Shown here one piece after another: positions 1 to 6,733 of a stretch of 35,510 nt of DNA (position 1 is its first letter; the number at the start of each line of letters is the position of its first letter). Origin of the DNA: an uncultured Alphaproteobacteria bacterium (lineage in GTDB: Bacteria; Pseudomonadota; Alphaproteobacteria; RF32; CAG-239); contig CALXPO010000001.1 of assembly GCA_944390315.1 (NCBI GenBank), forward strand, positions 1 to 35,510, written 5' to 3'. The notes under the pieces were generated by a model. That model searched no databases and was not told where the DNA came from. It was given only the letters and a program-made list of their open reading frames with translations. The translations under genes were made by a program, and so were the position numbers.

Positions 1-353
1 ATAAAAGAACCGCCTTTTGTTCTTTTTTTTTATGCGTACAGGGCTCGAACCGTGAGGCTCGCGGAAGATTTTTTACCGTTGAAGCGGTAAAAAATAACCG
101 CAAGAGCTCGGACTGTCTTAATGAGCAAGGAAAGCGACAGCGACCGAAGCGAATTTAGACCAACGAGTGACAGAGCAACTTAAGTTGCGCAGTCCTGTAC
201 TCTCCGCCATAAAAGAACCGCCTTTTGGGCGGTTTTTTTATGCGTACAGGGCTCGAACCGTAAGGCTCGCGGAAGATTTTTTACCGTTGAAGCGGTAAAA
301 AATAACCGCAAGAGCTCGGACTGTCTTAATGAGCAAGGAAAGCGACAGCGACC
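1..353. repeat. Tandem duplication, 145-bp units at 1-145 and 209-353 (208-bp period)
   Basis: The two 145-nt copies differ mainly in the loop and right arm of a terminator-like hairpin and at one base near position 53. Each carries a perfect 11-bp inverted repeat (arms 68-78 and 85-95 in copy 1) that ends in A/T runs. The 63-nt spacer (146-208) ends in a string resembling the 3' end of a serine-type tRNA (CTCTCCGCC then AT), followed at once by the terminator of copy 2. A plausible origin is duplication of the region downstream of a tRNA gene lying just left of the window. I see no coding potential; short ORFs here are overlapped by the palindromes. Confidence 0.8.
216..239 (+). terminator. 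Rho-independent terminator in repeat copy 2
   Basis: AACCGCC and GGCGGTT pair around a short T-rich loop and are followed by a run of T. The matching place in copy 1 (about 8-31) has lost its right arm and keeps only the T run. Confidence 0.7.
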
Positions 354-564
354 AATCAGCTTTACGGCTTAAAAATCGACAACCTTTACCGTCCGTCATG
401 GAATGGAGCGCTCCAATATCTTGCACTTTCCTTTGTATAAACTCAGAATTTTTTATATGACAACTAAATAAATCTTCTATACCTCACTATAAAATAATAT
501 TTGAAATTTAAAAAATAAAAAACTATTATAATAAAATATAATCACAAAAAATCTAGAGGTCATC
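354..564. other. AT-rich intergenic region before the first ankyrin gene
   Basis: No ORF with a ribosome binding site is seen. The last 80 bases are very AT-rich and hold the likely promoter of the ankyrin gene. Confidence 0.6.
501..529 (+). promoter_or_regulatory. Candidate sigma-70-type promoter for the 565 ankyrin gene
   Basis: TTGAAA (501-506) and TATTAT (524-529) are 17 nt apart. TATAAT strings at 527-532 and 537-542 are alternative -10 boxes. The surrounding AT richness makes chance matches likely. Confidence 0.4.
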
Positions 565-1446
565 ATGAAAAAATTCGTCACTTTTATTTTATTATCAAGT
601 ATCTTACTTCTTTCAAGCACAGTCTATGCTCATGCAGACAATCAACTCTTAGACATCACGTTTTGGCAAAATGCATCTTTACAAAATATAAAAGATGCCC
701 TCAAGCAAGGAAATGACATCAATGCAAAAGACCAAGACGGTTTTACCCCCCTAATGATTGCGATTGCTACCGAAAACAACGCCGATATAATTGACTTATT
801 ACTTCAAAACGGCGCAGACATAACAGCAAGAGATGACAGAGGCAGAAATCCTTTAATGATTGCGGCTCTTTACAGTCCGTATCCCCAAGTCATAGATAGT
901 TTAATTAAATACGGTGCAGATGCAGATATTAATTCAACAAATATAACCCAGTGGACACCATTAATGTTTGCCGTATCTTCCAACGACAATCCGGAAATCA
1001 TTGAAACATTAATCAAACAAGGTGCAGATATTCATCATAAAAACAGAAGCAGATGGACAACTCTGATGTTGGCCTGCCTAACCAACACCAATCCCGACAT
1101 CATAAAAATACTGATTGACCACGGTTCTGATATCTCTGCCAAAGATGAAAGCAACTTATCGGCATTGGCCATTGCCAGTACTTTGAATCCCAACCCAGAA
1201 ATTATCAAACTTCTTGTTCAAGCAGGATCAAATATAAACGAAAAAAACAGCGAAGGTCTAACGCCGTTAATGCAAGCAGCCAAATTTAACTCTAACTCTG
1301 AAGTAGTAAAAGCTCTGCTTGATTGCGGTGCAGATATTAAAATCAAAGACAATGAAGGCAAAACAGCTTTGGATTATGCCAAAAACAATCCAAAGATATA
1401 CCAGACCGAAACTTATAAGCAAATGGAAAAGCTAATATCGGAATAA
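565..1446 (+). CDS. Exported ankyrin-repeat protein (paralog of 17966-19294)
   Basis: Ankyrin repeats are protein-binding scaffolds; no enzymatic domain is seen, so the partner is unknown. The 293-aa protein starts with a lysine-headed hydrophobic segment and an AHA-like signal peptidase site near residue 24, so it is probably secreted to the periplasm or beyond. From about residue 55 there are some seven ankyrin repeats, recognisable by TPLM, the NPEII helix and GAD followed by an asparagine/lysine turn. Their spacing is about 34-35 residues, slightly over the usual 33, because of an extra N-x-N before the second helix. GAGG lies just before the ATG. The gene is monocistronic, with a candidate promoter and a strong terminator. 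The second ankyrin gene shares the signal peptide and a FW/YW-N-x-x-L segment before the repeats. Confidence 0.88.
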   Translation: MKKFVTFILLSSILLLSSTVYAHADNQLLDITFWQNASLQNIKDALKQGNDINAKDQDGFTPLMIAIATENNADIIDLLLQNGADITARDDRGRNPLMIAALYSPYPQVIDSLIKYGADADINSTNITQWTPLMFAVSSNDNPEIIETLIKQGADIHHKNRSRWTTLMLACLTNTNPDIIKILIDHGSDISAKDESNLSALAIASTLNPNPEIIKLLVQAGSNINEKNSEGLTPLMQAAKFNSNSEVVKALLDCGADIKIKDNEGKTALDYAKNNPKIYQTETYKQMEKLISE

Positions 1447-1464
1447 TACAATTATATTTACGAT

Positions 1465-1490
1465 AAAAAGACGGATATTCCGTCTTTTTT
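1465..1490 (+). terminator. Rho-independent terminator after the ankyrin gene
   Basis: AAAAAGACGGA and TCCGTCTTTTT form an 11-bp stem with a 3-nt loop and a T run. Confidence 0.85.
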
Positions 1491-1567
1491 CTTTTTAAAA
1501 TTGCCTTTGTTTTTACTCTTTTTTGTTTTATAGTATTTGACGGTAAACAAATTATTTGAGGTAAAAA

Positions 1568-2500
1568 ATGATACAAGTTAAAAATTTGGTTTTTGACTAT
1601 ATGACCAAACGCGCATTACACGATGTGTCTTTTGAAATTGAAAAAGGCAGCATTGTTGCGCTTATTGGTCCTAATGGTGCCGGCAAAACAACCCTGATGC
1701 GTTGCTTGGCCGGTTTGGTTAAACCTTTCAGCGGTGAAATATATGTAAACGGAATTAATGTTCCCGAAGATTCGCGCAATGCCCACCGTCATATTTCGTA
1801 TTTATCCGATGTTTTCGGATTATATGACAACCTAACGGCAAGACAATGTTTACGCTATGCCGCTTTAGCATTTGAAATACCGGATGATCAAATTGAACAA
1901 CGCATTGAAGAAACAGCAAAAATGCTTAATCTGACTGAACATCTGGACACTTATGCCGGCAACCTTTCACGCGGCTTGCGTCAACGTTTGGCGATTGCTT
2001 TGGGAATAATCCACCAACCTGAATTTATCATTTTGGATGAGCCGGCCTCAGGTCTTGACCCCGAAGCCCGATTGGAGCTTTCAAAACTTTTTATCTCCCT
2101 GAAAGAAAAAGGACACACACTTTTAATTTCTTCACATATTTTAGCAGAATTAGAAGATTACGCCACTTCAGTCATCGTCCTTAATGCCGGACGAATTGTT
2201 AAATATGAACAATTTGGCGGCGGTAACACCGATGTTAAAACAAGTGCGCATACCAATATCAGCATCAAAGTAAAAGGCAGCGACGAAAAACTTATTCAAT
2301 TTTTGGAACAAGAAGAAAATATCAGCGATGTTTGCCGAGACAGCTATCACGTTCATGCGACCGTTTGGGGACAAGAAAACGAGCTTTATCTGTTACTCAA
2401 AAAAATGATTGAACGTGAAATTAAAGTAATTGAATTCAAAATTGAGAAAAACTCGCTTAAAAACGCTTACTTTGACACCTTAAAAGAAGGAGAGGAATAA
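1568..2500 (+). CDS. ABC transporter ATP-binding protein
   Basis: This is the cytoplasmic ATPase of a two-gene ABC system. The 310-aa protein has Walker A GPNGAGKT at 34-41, a signature loop LSRGL at 133-137 (a variant of LSGGQ), Walker B FIILDEP at 153-159 with the catalytic Glu at 158, a D-loop SGLD, and the H-loop His190. The last ~90 residues form an extra C-terminal domain, as in ABC-2-type exporters of the CcmA/NatA class. TGAGG precedes the ATG with good spacing. A possible promoter is TTGTTT at 1507 with TATAGT at 1529. The permease starts 1 nt after the stop, so the two are translationally coupled. The substrate cannot be told from sequence; export is the usual direction for this ATPase class. 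Confidence 0.92.
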   Translation: MIQVKNLVFDYMTKRALHDVSFEIEKGSIVALIGPNGAGKTTLMRCLAGLVKPFSGEIYVNGINVPEDSRNAHRHISYLSDVFGLYDNLTARQCLRYAALAFEIPDDQIEQRIEETAKMLNLTEHLDTYAGNLSRGLRQRLAIALGIIHQPEFIILDEPASGLDPEARLELSKLFISLKEKGHTLLISSHILAELEDYATSVIVLNAGRIVKYEQFGGGNTDVKTSAHTNISIKVKGSDEKLIQFLEQEENISDVCRDSYHVHATVWGQENELYLLLKKMIEREIKVIEFKIEKNSLKNAYFDTLKEGEE

Positions 2501-2501
2501 G

Positions 2502-3872
2502 ATGTTTAAAAATCCTGAATTTATTCGTAACACTTGGACCGAGCTCACACTCAAAAAGCTCATAGCGATGCCGCTCTTGCTGATTACGGTATACTTATTG
2601 GTATATATGCTAAGTGAAAATATATCTTTCTCGATTTTACCGCATCTCTGCATTTTGTTTTATGCCATTTTTACTTATATTTGGAGTACAAGACTGACTG
2701 CAGAAACCGTTGTTAAAGAGATAAACGCCAACACCTGGTCATTCCAAATTATGACTTCGATGTCTCCGCTAAAAATGACCATTGGCAAATTGTTTGGCAG
2801 TACCGTTTATATCTGGTACGGAAATCTGATTTGCTTTATCCTCTATTGGATTTCTTTTCACCTGCATCAGGAACGTTTACCCAACATTTCCGACCACGAA
2901 TTAATGATTAATATTCTATTATTTGTCTTGTTCGGAATTGCGGCACAAATTCTGCCTTTATTACTCAGTCTGCACTCCATTCGCTGGCGTCATTTTTTTG
3001 AAAAATTTGATGTAACTTTTTTCCAGTTTATGGGCGTTGCCATGGGTATTCCGCTATACAAAGTTATGACCGGAGACAATAGCGGTCTTGTTTGGTATGG
3101 AGAGCATTATTCATCAAAAATCGCGGCTCTTATATTTATTTCCATTTTCATCGTTTGGGGATTTATTGCAATCGTCAATCAAATCAAAACCGAATTTGGA
3201 CAGGAACCCTACCCTATTTCTTGGTTATTATTCGCCATATCGCTTGTTGCCGTTTTATTTGGCTTTAATGACTATCAAAGCAACATACCCCTGATAGCTT
3301 ATGCCGGTACGTTATCCGCTTTTTTTGCTATTTTGTGTATGACCTATCTGACCTTGTGCGGCGAGTCCAATATGGCCTTAAGACCGCATATGGTTTCAAA
3401 GTATTACCATACCCAACAATATAAACGGTTAATAATGATTATGCCTCGCAGTTTAGTCACCATTCCGGTTATTTTGGTATTGGCTTTTGTTTTGAGCCAC
3501 CAGTTTAGCTCAATCGGTGAAGCTCAGGGTTCCGGTATAACATTTATGGTTTGGGCCATGATTATGTTTATGCTTAGGGATTTTTGCTTTATTTACCTTT
3601 GGTCGTTATTTGCCCAAGGCAATGAAAAAGAAACAACCGTTGTGCCGGTACTGATTTCGTTGGCGACTTACACGGTTATTCCGATTATTTTCAATTATTT
3701 TGATTTGAAAATATTCTGTCCTTTCTTTATGCCGTATTTTTACGAAAATCAGTTTTTGAGTTATAACGAAAGTGCTTTTCTGACAGTTATTCCGCCGGCA
3801 ATAGAATTTGTATTTATGCTGGTACTTCTGATTTTAGGCTTGAAGAAAAAATTCAAACAACTGCAAGCATAA
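2502..3872 (+). CDS. ABC transporter membrane protein (permease partner)
   Basis: The 456-aa protein is highly hydrophobic, with roughly 10-12 predicted membrane segments, a short charged N-terminus and a lysine-rich C-terminus. It has no signal peptide or enzymatic motif. It follows the ATPase gene after 1 nt and ends before a strong terminator, so the two form a complete exporter operon. The sequence is not close to a permease family I can name; the assignment rests on context and topology. The length is unusual for a simple six-helix ABC-2 permease and suggests a fused two-bundle form that could act without a second permease subunit. Confidence 0.75.
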   Translation: MFKNPEFIRNTWTELTLKKLIAMPLLLITVYLLVYMLSENISFSILPHLCILFYAIFTYIWSTRLTAETVVKEINANTWSFQIMTSMSPLKMTIGKLFGSTVYIWYGNLICFILYWISFHLHQERLPNISDHELMINILLFVLFGIAAQILPLLLSLHSIRWRHFFEKFDVTFFQFMGVAMGIPLYKVMTGDNSGLVWYGEHYSSKIAALIFISIFIVWGFIAIVNQIKTEFGQEPYPISWLLFAISLVAVLFGFNDYQSNIPLIAYAGTLSAFFAILCMTYLTLCGESNMALRPHMVSKYYHTQQYKRLIMIMPRSLVTIPVILVLAFVLSHQFSSIGEAQGSGITFMVWAMIMFMLRDFCFIYLWSLFAQGNEKETTVVPVLISLATYTVIPIIFNYFDLKIFCPFFMPYFYENQFLSYNESAFLTVIPPAIEFVFMLVLLILGLKKKFKQLQA

Positions 3873-3891
3873 CACCTGCATAAATATTTAT

Positions 3892-3924
3892 AAAAAATCC
3901 TATCTGCCAAAGATAGGATTTTTT
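3892..3924 (+). terminator. Terminator of the ABC operon
   Basis: A-rich arm AAAAAATCCTATCT pairs with AGATAGGATTTTTT around a 5-nt loop. The symmetry would also let it work on the other strand. Confidence 0.85.
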
Positions 3925-3948
3925 ATTACTTTTGTCAAAAATAAGTTG

Positions 3949-3976
3949 TTGTTTTTGAAACAAATTATGCTATAAT
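3949..3976 (+). promoter_or_regulatory. Promoter of the unknown gene at 4013
   Basis: A perfect TATAAT (3971-3976) has TTGTTT (3949-3954) 16 nt upstream. This puts the start of transcription near 3983, about 30 nt before the chosen ATG. Confidence 0.65.
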
Positions 3977-4012
3977 ATTGAATGTAAAAAAACGTTTTTG
4001 AGGAGACATCCC

Positions 4013-4771
4013 ATGAAAAAAACGGACTTGGTTAAAGCCTCTGAAAGAAAAGATCATATTCAGAGACGTTCTTCTACTTCACTCAATATTTGTTCTAAAG
4101 CACTGCAACACGTTTCAGAGCAGACGATTTGTGATATTTTGTCTCATTTTGACCAAGCCTACGCCGATTTAATGGCCGAAAATGATACCCCTGAACGTAA
4201 AGTATTTTGCATAAAAACCGCTACTCCCGTTGCCACAGATGCAATTATCAGCGAAGACGAACTTAAAGAAGGAGCCGTATTTGAAGTTATGCGCGACCTT
4301 GGAACGCCCTACGCCGCTAAGGTTAAAGTCGCTCTGATTAATCGTCAGGATATGCCTACAACAAATTTGGTACACGGTGTTTACGGTCCATACGGAAAAA
4401 GCGGAAAAGCCGGTATTTATCTGATGAGTTTCGGTAATCCGGGAATGCCTTTACCCAAAGAGCTGAGCGCATCAGAACCAGAACACAAAAAGGCATATAA
4501 TCGCGAGTGTCTTAAGTTTTGGAATGGGGAAAACGGCAGAAAAGGACATGTTATCTTGGCCACTCCCGATGAACTGCTTTCGACCATAGAGCAGATGAAA
4601 AAATTCGGTATGCCAACCAAGACGCAGGAACTTAGACTGGAGGCTTTTCGGCGTGGTGGCAGCAAATCACCGCTGAAAGAGCAACATCGTCCGGCTACAA
4701 AATCTAAAAATGCAATTGATTTAGGACAAATAAAACTTTCAGATAAGTTATTTGAACGACAATATCAGTAG
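4013..4771 (+). CDS. Hypothetical protein, family not recognised
   Basis: The 252-aa soluble protein has no signal peptide or membrane segment. The ATG at 4013 is preceded by AGGAGA at 4001-4006. An in-frame TTG at 3998 would put the ribosome binding site inside the gene, so I reject it. The N-terminal ~55 residues are charged and probably helical. The central part is a compact, Gly-rich region with YGPYG (about residues 125-129), then SFGNPGMP, FWNGENGRKGH and an Ile/Leu helix. The tail after residue ~215 is Lys/Arg-rich and probably disordered. The YGPYG/FGNPG/WNG-x-KGH pattern looks like an ordered active or binding site, but I know no family to name. Its own promoter and terminator make it a single-gene unit. 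Confidence 0.75.
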   Translation: MKKTDLVKASERKDHIQRRSSTSLNICSKALQHVSEQTICDILSHFDQAYADLMAENDTPERKVFCIKTATPVATDAIISEDELKEGAVFEVMRDLGTPYAAKVKVALINRQDMPTTNLVHGVYGPYGKSGKAGIYLMSFGNPGMPLPKELSASEPEHKKAYNRECLKFWNGENGRKGHVILATPDELLSTIEQMKKFGMPTKTQELRLEAFRRGGSKSPLKEQHRPATKSKNAIDLGQIKLSDKLFERQYQ

Positions 4772-4790
4772 TCGTAACGTAATAGGCTTA

Positions 4791-4834
4791 TTCAACCCCG
4801 CGAGCAATCTCGGGGTTGAATTTTATATATTTTT
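4791..4834 (+). terminator. Terminator of the gene at 4013
   Basis: TTCAACCCCG and CGGGGTTGAA form a 10-bp stem with a 10-nt loop, followed by TTTTATATATTTTT. Confidence 0.8.
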
Positions 4835-4920
4835 GCTTCATCAAAATAAAAACCGTTTGCAACAACCGGATATTAAAATCAAGTTATTAAGTGAATTGAG
4901 AATAAAAAATATTTTCATAT

Positions 4921-4946
4921 AAAAAACCTCCCGTAACAGGGAGGTT
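4921..4946 (-). terminator. Terminator of the CAU tRNA (minus strand)
   Basis: Read on the minus strand, AACCTCCC pairs with GGGAGGTT and is followed by T residues. It starts 5 nt past the tRNA 3' end. Confidence 0.85.
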
Positions 4947-4950
4947 CAAA

Positions 4951-5027
4951 TGGTGGGTCCTGCCTGACTCGAACAGGCGACCAGACCGTTATGAGCGGCC
5001 TGCTCTAACCAACTGAGCTAAGGACCC
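4951..5027 (-). tRNA. tRNA with CAU anticodon, probably tRNA-Ile2 (lysidine type)
   Basis: The minus strand folds into a full 77-nt cloverleaf. It has a 7-bp acceptor stem GGGTCCT/AGGACCC, D-arm AGCTCAGTTGGTTAGAGC, anticodon loop CTCATAA (anticodon CAT), T-arm GCCTG-TTCGAGT-CAGGC and an encoded CCA. The body resembles E. coli ileX (AGAGCAGGC before the anticodon arm and TTGGTCGC-like variable region, here CTGGTCGC) more than an elongator tRNA-Met. I therefore favour the isoleucine tRNA read as CAU until TilS makes lysidine at position 34. tRNA-Met is the alternative. Confidence 0.9.
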
Positions 5028-5111
5028 AACTTGCTTCGTGGTAGAAAATAGGGCAATTGTCATTTTAAGTCAAGCAATTTTTAAAAAATCATTTATTGTA
5101 GCTTAAATAAG

Positions 5112-5140
5112 TTGACAGATTTTCATAGAAAAGCTAAAAT
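5112..5140 (+). promoter_or_regulatory. Near-consensus promoter of the unknown gene at 5187
   Basis: A perfect TTGACA (5112-5117), a 17-nt spacer and TAAAAT (5135-5140). The TTG of the -35 box also opens the reading frame, which gives a false early start codon for the downstream gene. Confidence 0.8.
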
Positions 5141-5186
5141 TTTGTCAAATAACATAATTAAGCATATTATTAAAACAAAAAACATT

Positions 5187-5873
5187 ATGAATAAGAACAC
5201 ACTTGATAAAGCCATTGAGAGCTTTAACGTTCCTGAAGAAGAATACCGCGTACGAGGAATCGTCATTTTTGACTATTACCTTACAAAGTATTCTCAAGTT
5301 GTTACACAAAGGCTGGCCGACAACAATCAATTTGGCATTGGTCGCAAAGCCATGACAAACTTTTTCTTTACCTGCTTAAACAGCGTTTCTGAAAAAAGTT
5401 ATGGGCTGTTCGATATCATAACACGCTTTAACATTGTTTCAGGGTGGCAGCAAAGATTGGTGAGCGCATCTTACGTTGACGCCGAAAGGCTCGAAAATAT
5501 GATGCCGACTTTCCGTACAACAAATGGCTACTGGACAATATTAAAGGGAAATCGACATCGCATATGGCGTATTTTGGGCAATCAAAGCGTTGCGGAGCTC
5601 ATCGGTTCCTCATCTTTAGCTGAATATGCGGCAATGGTAGATGAAGCTATCAAAAACGTGATTGAAAAACTGCCTACTGCCATTATGGTAGAATTCAAAA
5701 CGAAAGGACTGTCAAATCCCAAACTGTGGATTGACTGGTTAAAATTCACCACACAGACAAATTTTATGCACAATGTCCCTTACAGCCACGGAAAAGTCTT
5801 GTGTAATGTGCGCAATCTTGTAAGCACAAAAGAATTGCTTGAGGACAAAGAGCTTTTGCTCAAAAATCTCTAA
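5187..5873 (+). CDS. Hypothetical protein, family not recognised
   Basis: The likely product is 228 aa from the ATG at 5187. The frame is open back to a TTG at 5112, but that codon is part of the -35 box and would lie upstream of the transcript, so I reject it. The SD before 5187 is poor (A-rich), so translation may be weak. The protein is soluble, with no signal peptide or membrane helix. It appears mostly helical, with aromatic-rich stretches (GYW, WIDWLKF) and an N-terminal VRG-x-VIFDYYL segment. I recognise no catalytic motif. It stands alone between a strong promoter and a strong terminator. Confidence 0.75.
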   Translation: MNKNTLDKAIESFNVPEEEYRVRGIVIFDYYLTKYSQVVTQRLADNNQFGIGRKAMTNFFFTCLNSVSEKSYGLFDIITRFNIVSGWQQRLVSASYVDAERLENMMPTFRTTNGYWTILKGNRHRIWRILGNQSVAELIGSSSLAEYAAMVDEAIKNVIEKLPTAIMVEFKTKGLSNPKLWIDWLKFTTQTNFMHNVPYSHGKVLCNVRNLVSTKELLEDKELLLKNL

Positions 5874-5888
5874 GTCCGAAATCTTATG

Positions 5889-5929
5889 AAAAAACACGAC
5901 ATTTTCAGTTAAGAAATGTCGTGTTTTTT
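5889..5929 (+). terminator. Terminator of the gene at 5187
   Basis: AAAACACGACATTT and AAATGTCGTGTTTT make a long stem with a 9-nt loop and a T run. Confidence 0.88.
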
Positions 5930-5930
5930 A

Positions 5931-6072
5931 TTAGTAGCCTTACAAAAAACCTCAAGTTTACTCAGGACCAAATGCCAAAGTGTTAGAACAACGCCGCTCC
6001 ACACACCGAGCACGGTCAAACCACAAAGTTTGTTACTAATTTAGAACCCTCCAGTTTATTGGAAAATACCTA
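5931..6072 (-). repeat. 142-nt structured repeat, single copy in the queH 3' region
   Basis: Read on the minus strand, this element aligns end to end, with few gaps and roughly three-quarters identity by eye, with the repeat at 19690-19831. Both end in TAAGGCTACTAA. Five hairpin positions are shared, and most differences between the copies keep base pairing through G-U wobbles. The repeat starts at the TAG stop codon of queH and lies in the sense direction of that gene. Confidence 0.8.
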
Positions 6073-6603
6073 TTTTGAAATTCTAGGTTTGCAACCGCAA
6101 TAATCTTGAGAATAAAGCTCCAACTCTTTGATAAGTTGCTGACGCCTTTCCTGCATACCGCCTTTACGCCCCTCTATTTCGACATAGTCAAAACCGACTG
6201 CCTGCGAGGCGCGCTCGGCGGCTCTGTTCACCTGCGCCAAATCTTTATAACGTGAAACGCCCAAAACCGAAGCTACCACATCAAAACCATTGACTTTGGC
6301 ATATTCCATAACACGTTTCAGGCGCATTTCAAAACAAATATCACACCTTTTTCCGCGTTCGGGTTCATTTTCCAACCCTTTTATCAAAGCACACCAACGT
6401 TCATTGTCATATTCAAACTCTACAAAAGGCACATTATACTTTTCACACAAGCGTTTGTTTTCTTCTTTGCGTTTTTCATATTCGTCAAACGGCACAATAT
6501 TCGGATTATAAAAAGCAACGGCAAAGTCTGCCCCGTCGCGGGACATTTTTTCGATAACCGCACAGGAACACGGCGCACAACACGATAAAAGCAAAATTTT
6601 CAT
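6070..6603 (-). CDS. queH: Epoxyqueuosine reductase QueH
   Basis: QueH (DUF208) reduces epoxyqueuosine to queuosine in tRNA wobble position 34, replacing the unrelated cobalamin enzyme QueG. The 177-aa protein has the family cysteines expected to bind the Fe-S cluster and metal: CCAPC at 8-12, C87/C90 in CDIC, and C169/C171 in YCGC. It also has the GVSRYKD segment near 115-121. I start at the ATG at 6603, which has AGAGGAT just upstream; the frame is open further but adds an unconserved tail. The last residues after the CGC motif (KPRISK) appear to come partly from the repeat overlapping the stop codon. It is divergent from mnmA, another anticodon-loop modification gene. Confidence 0.9.
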   Translation of the reverse strand: MKILLLSCCAPCSCAVIEKMSRDGADFAVAFYNPNIVPFDEYEKRKEENKRLCEKYNVPFVEFEYDNERWCALIKGLENEPERGKRCDICFEMRLKRVMEYAKVNGFDVVASVLGVSRYKDLAQVNRAAERASQAVGFDYVEIEGRKGGMQERRQQLIKELELYSQDYCGCKPRISK

Positions 6604-6624
6604 ATTTTTATCCTCTCTGCCGCG

Positions 6625-6652
6625 GTTATAACACAATTTACAAAAAAAACAA
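6625..6652 (-). promoter_or_regulatory. Candidate promoter of queH
   Basis: On the minus strand TTGTTT (6652-6647) is 16 nt before TATAAC (6630-6625), followed by the SD and ATG at 6603. The leader would be very short. Confidence 0.4.
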
Positions 6653-6733
6653 TCGGTTAACAAAAAAATCTTGATTCCTGAAGCAATCGCGGACATAATC
6701 GCCTCAAACAATAATAGATTATAAAGGAAAAAG

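Noticed and set aside
238..426. 62-aa ORF on the minus strand
   Set aside because: It lies across the palindromic duplication and its terminator, has no SD and no protein-like composition.
6604..6711. N-terminal extension of QueH
   Set aside because: The added 36 residues run through the divergent promoter region and are absent from the family; the ATG at 6603 has its own SD.
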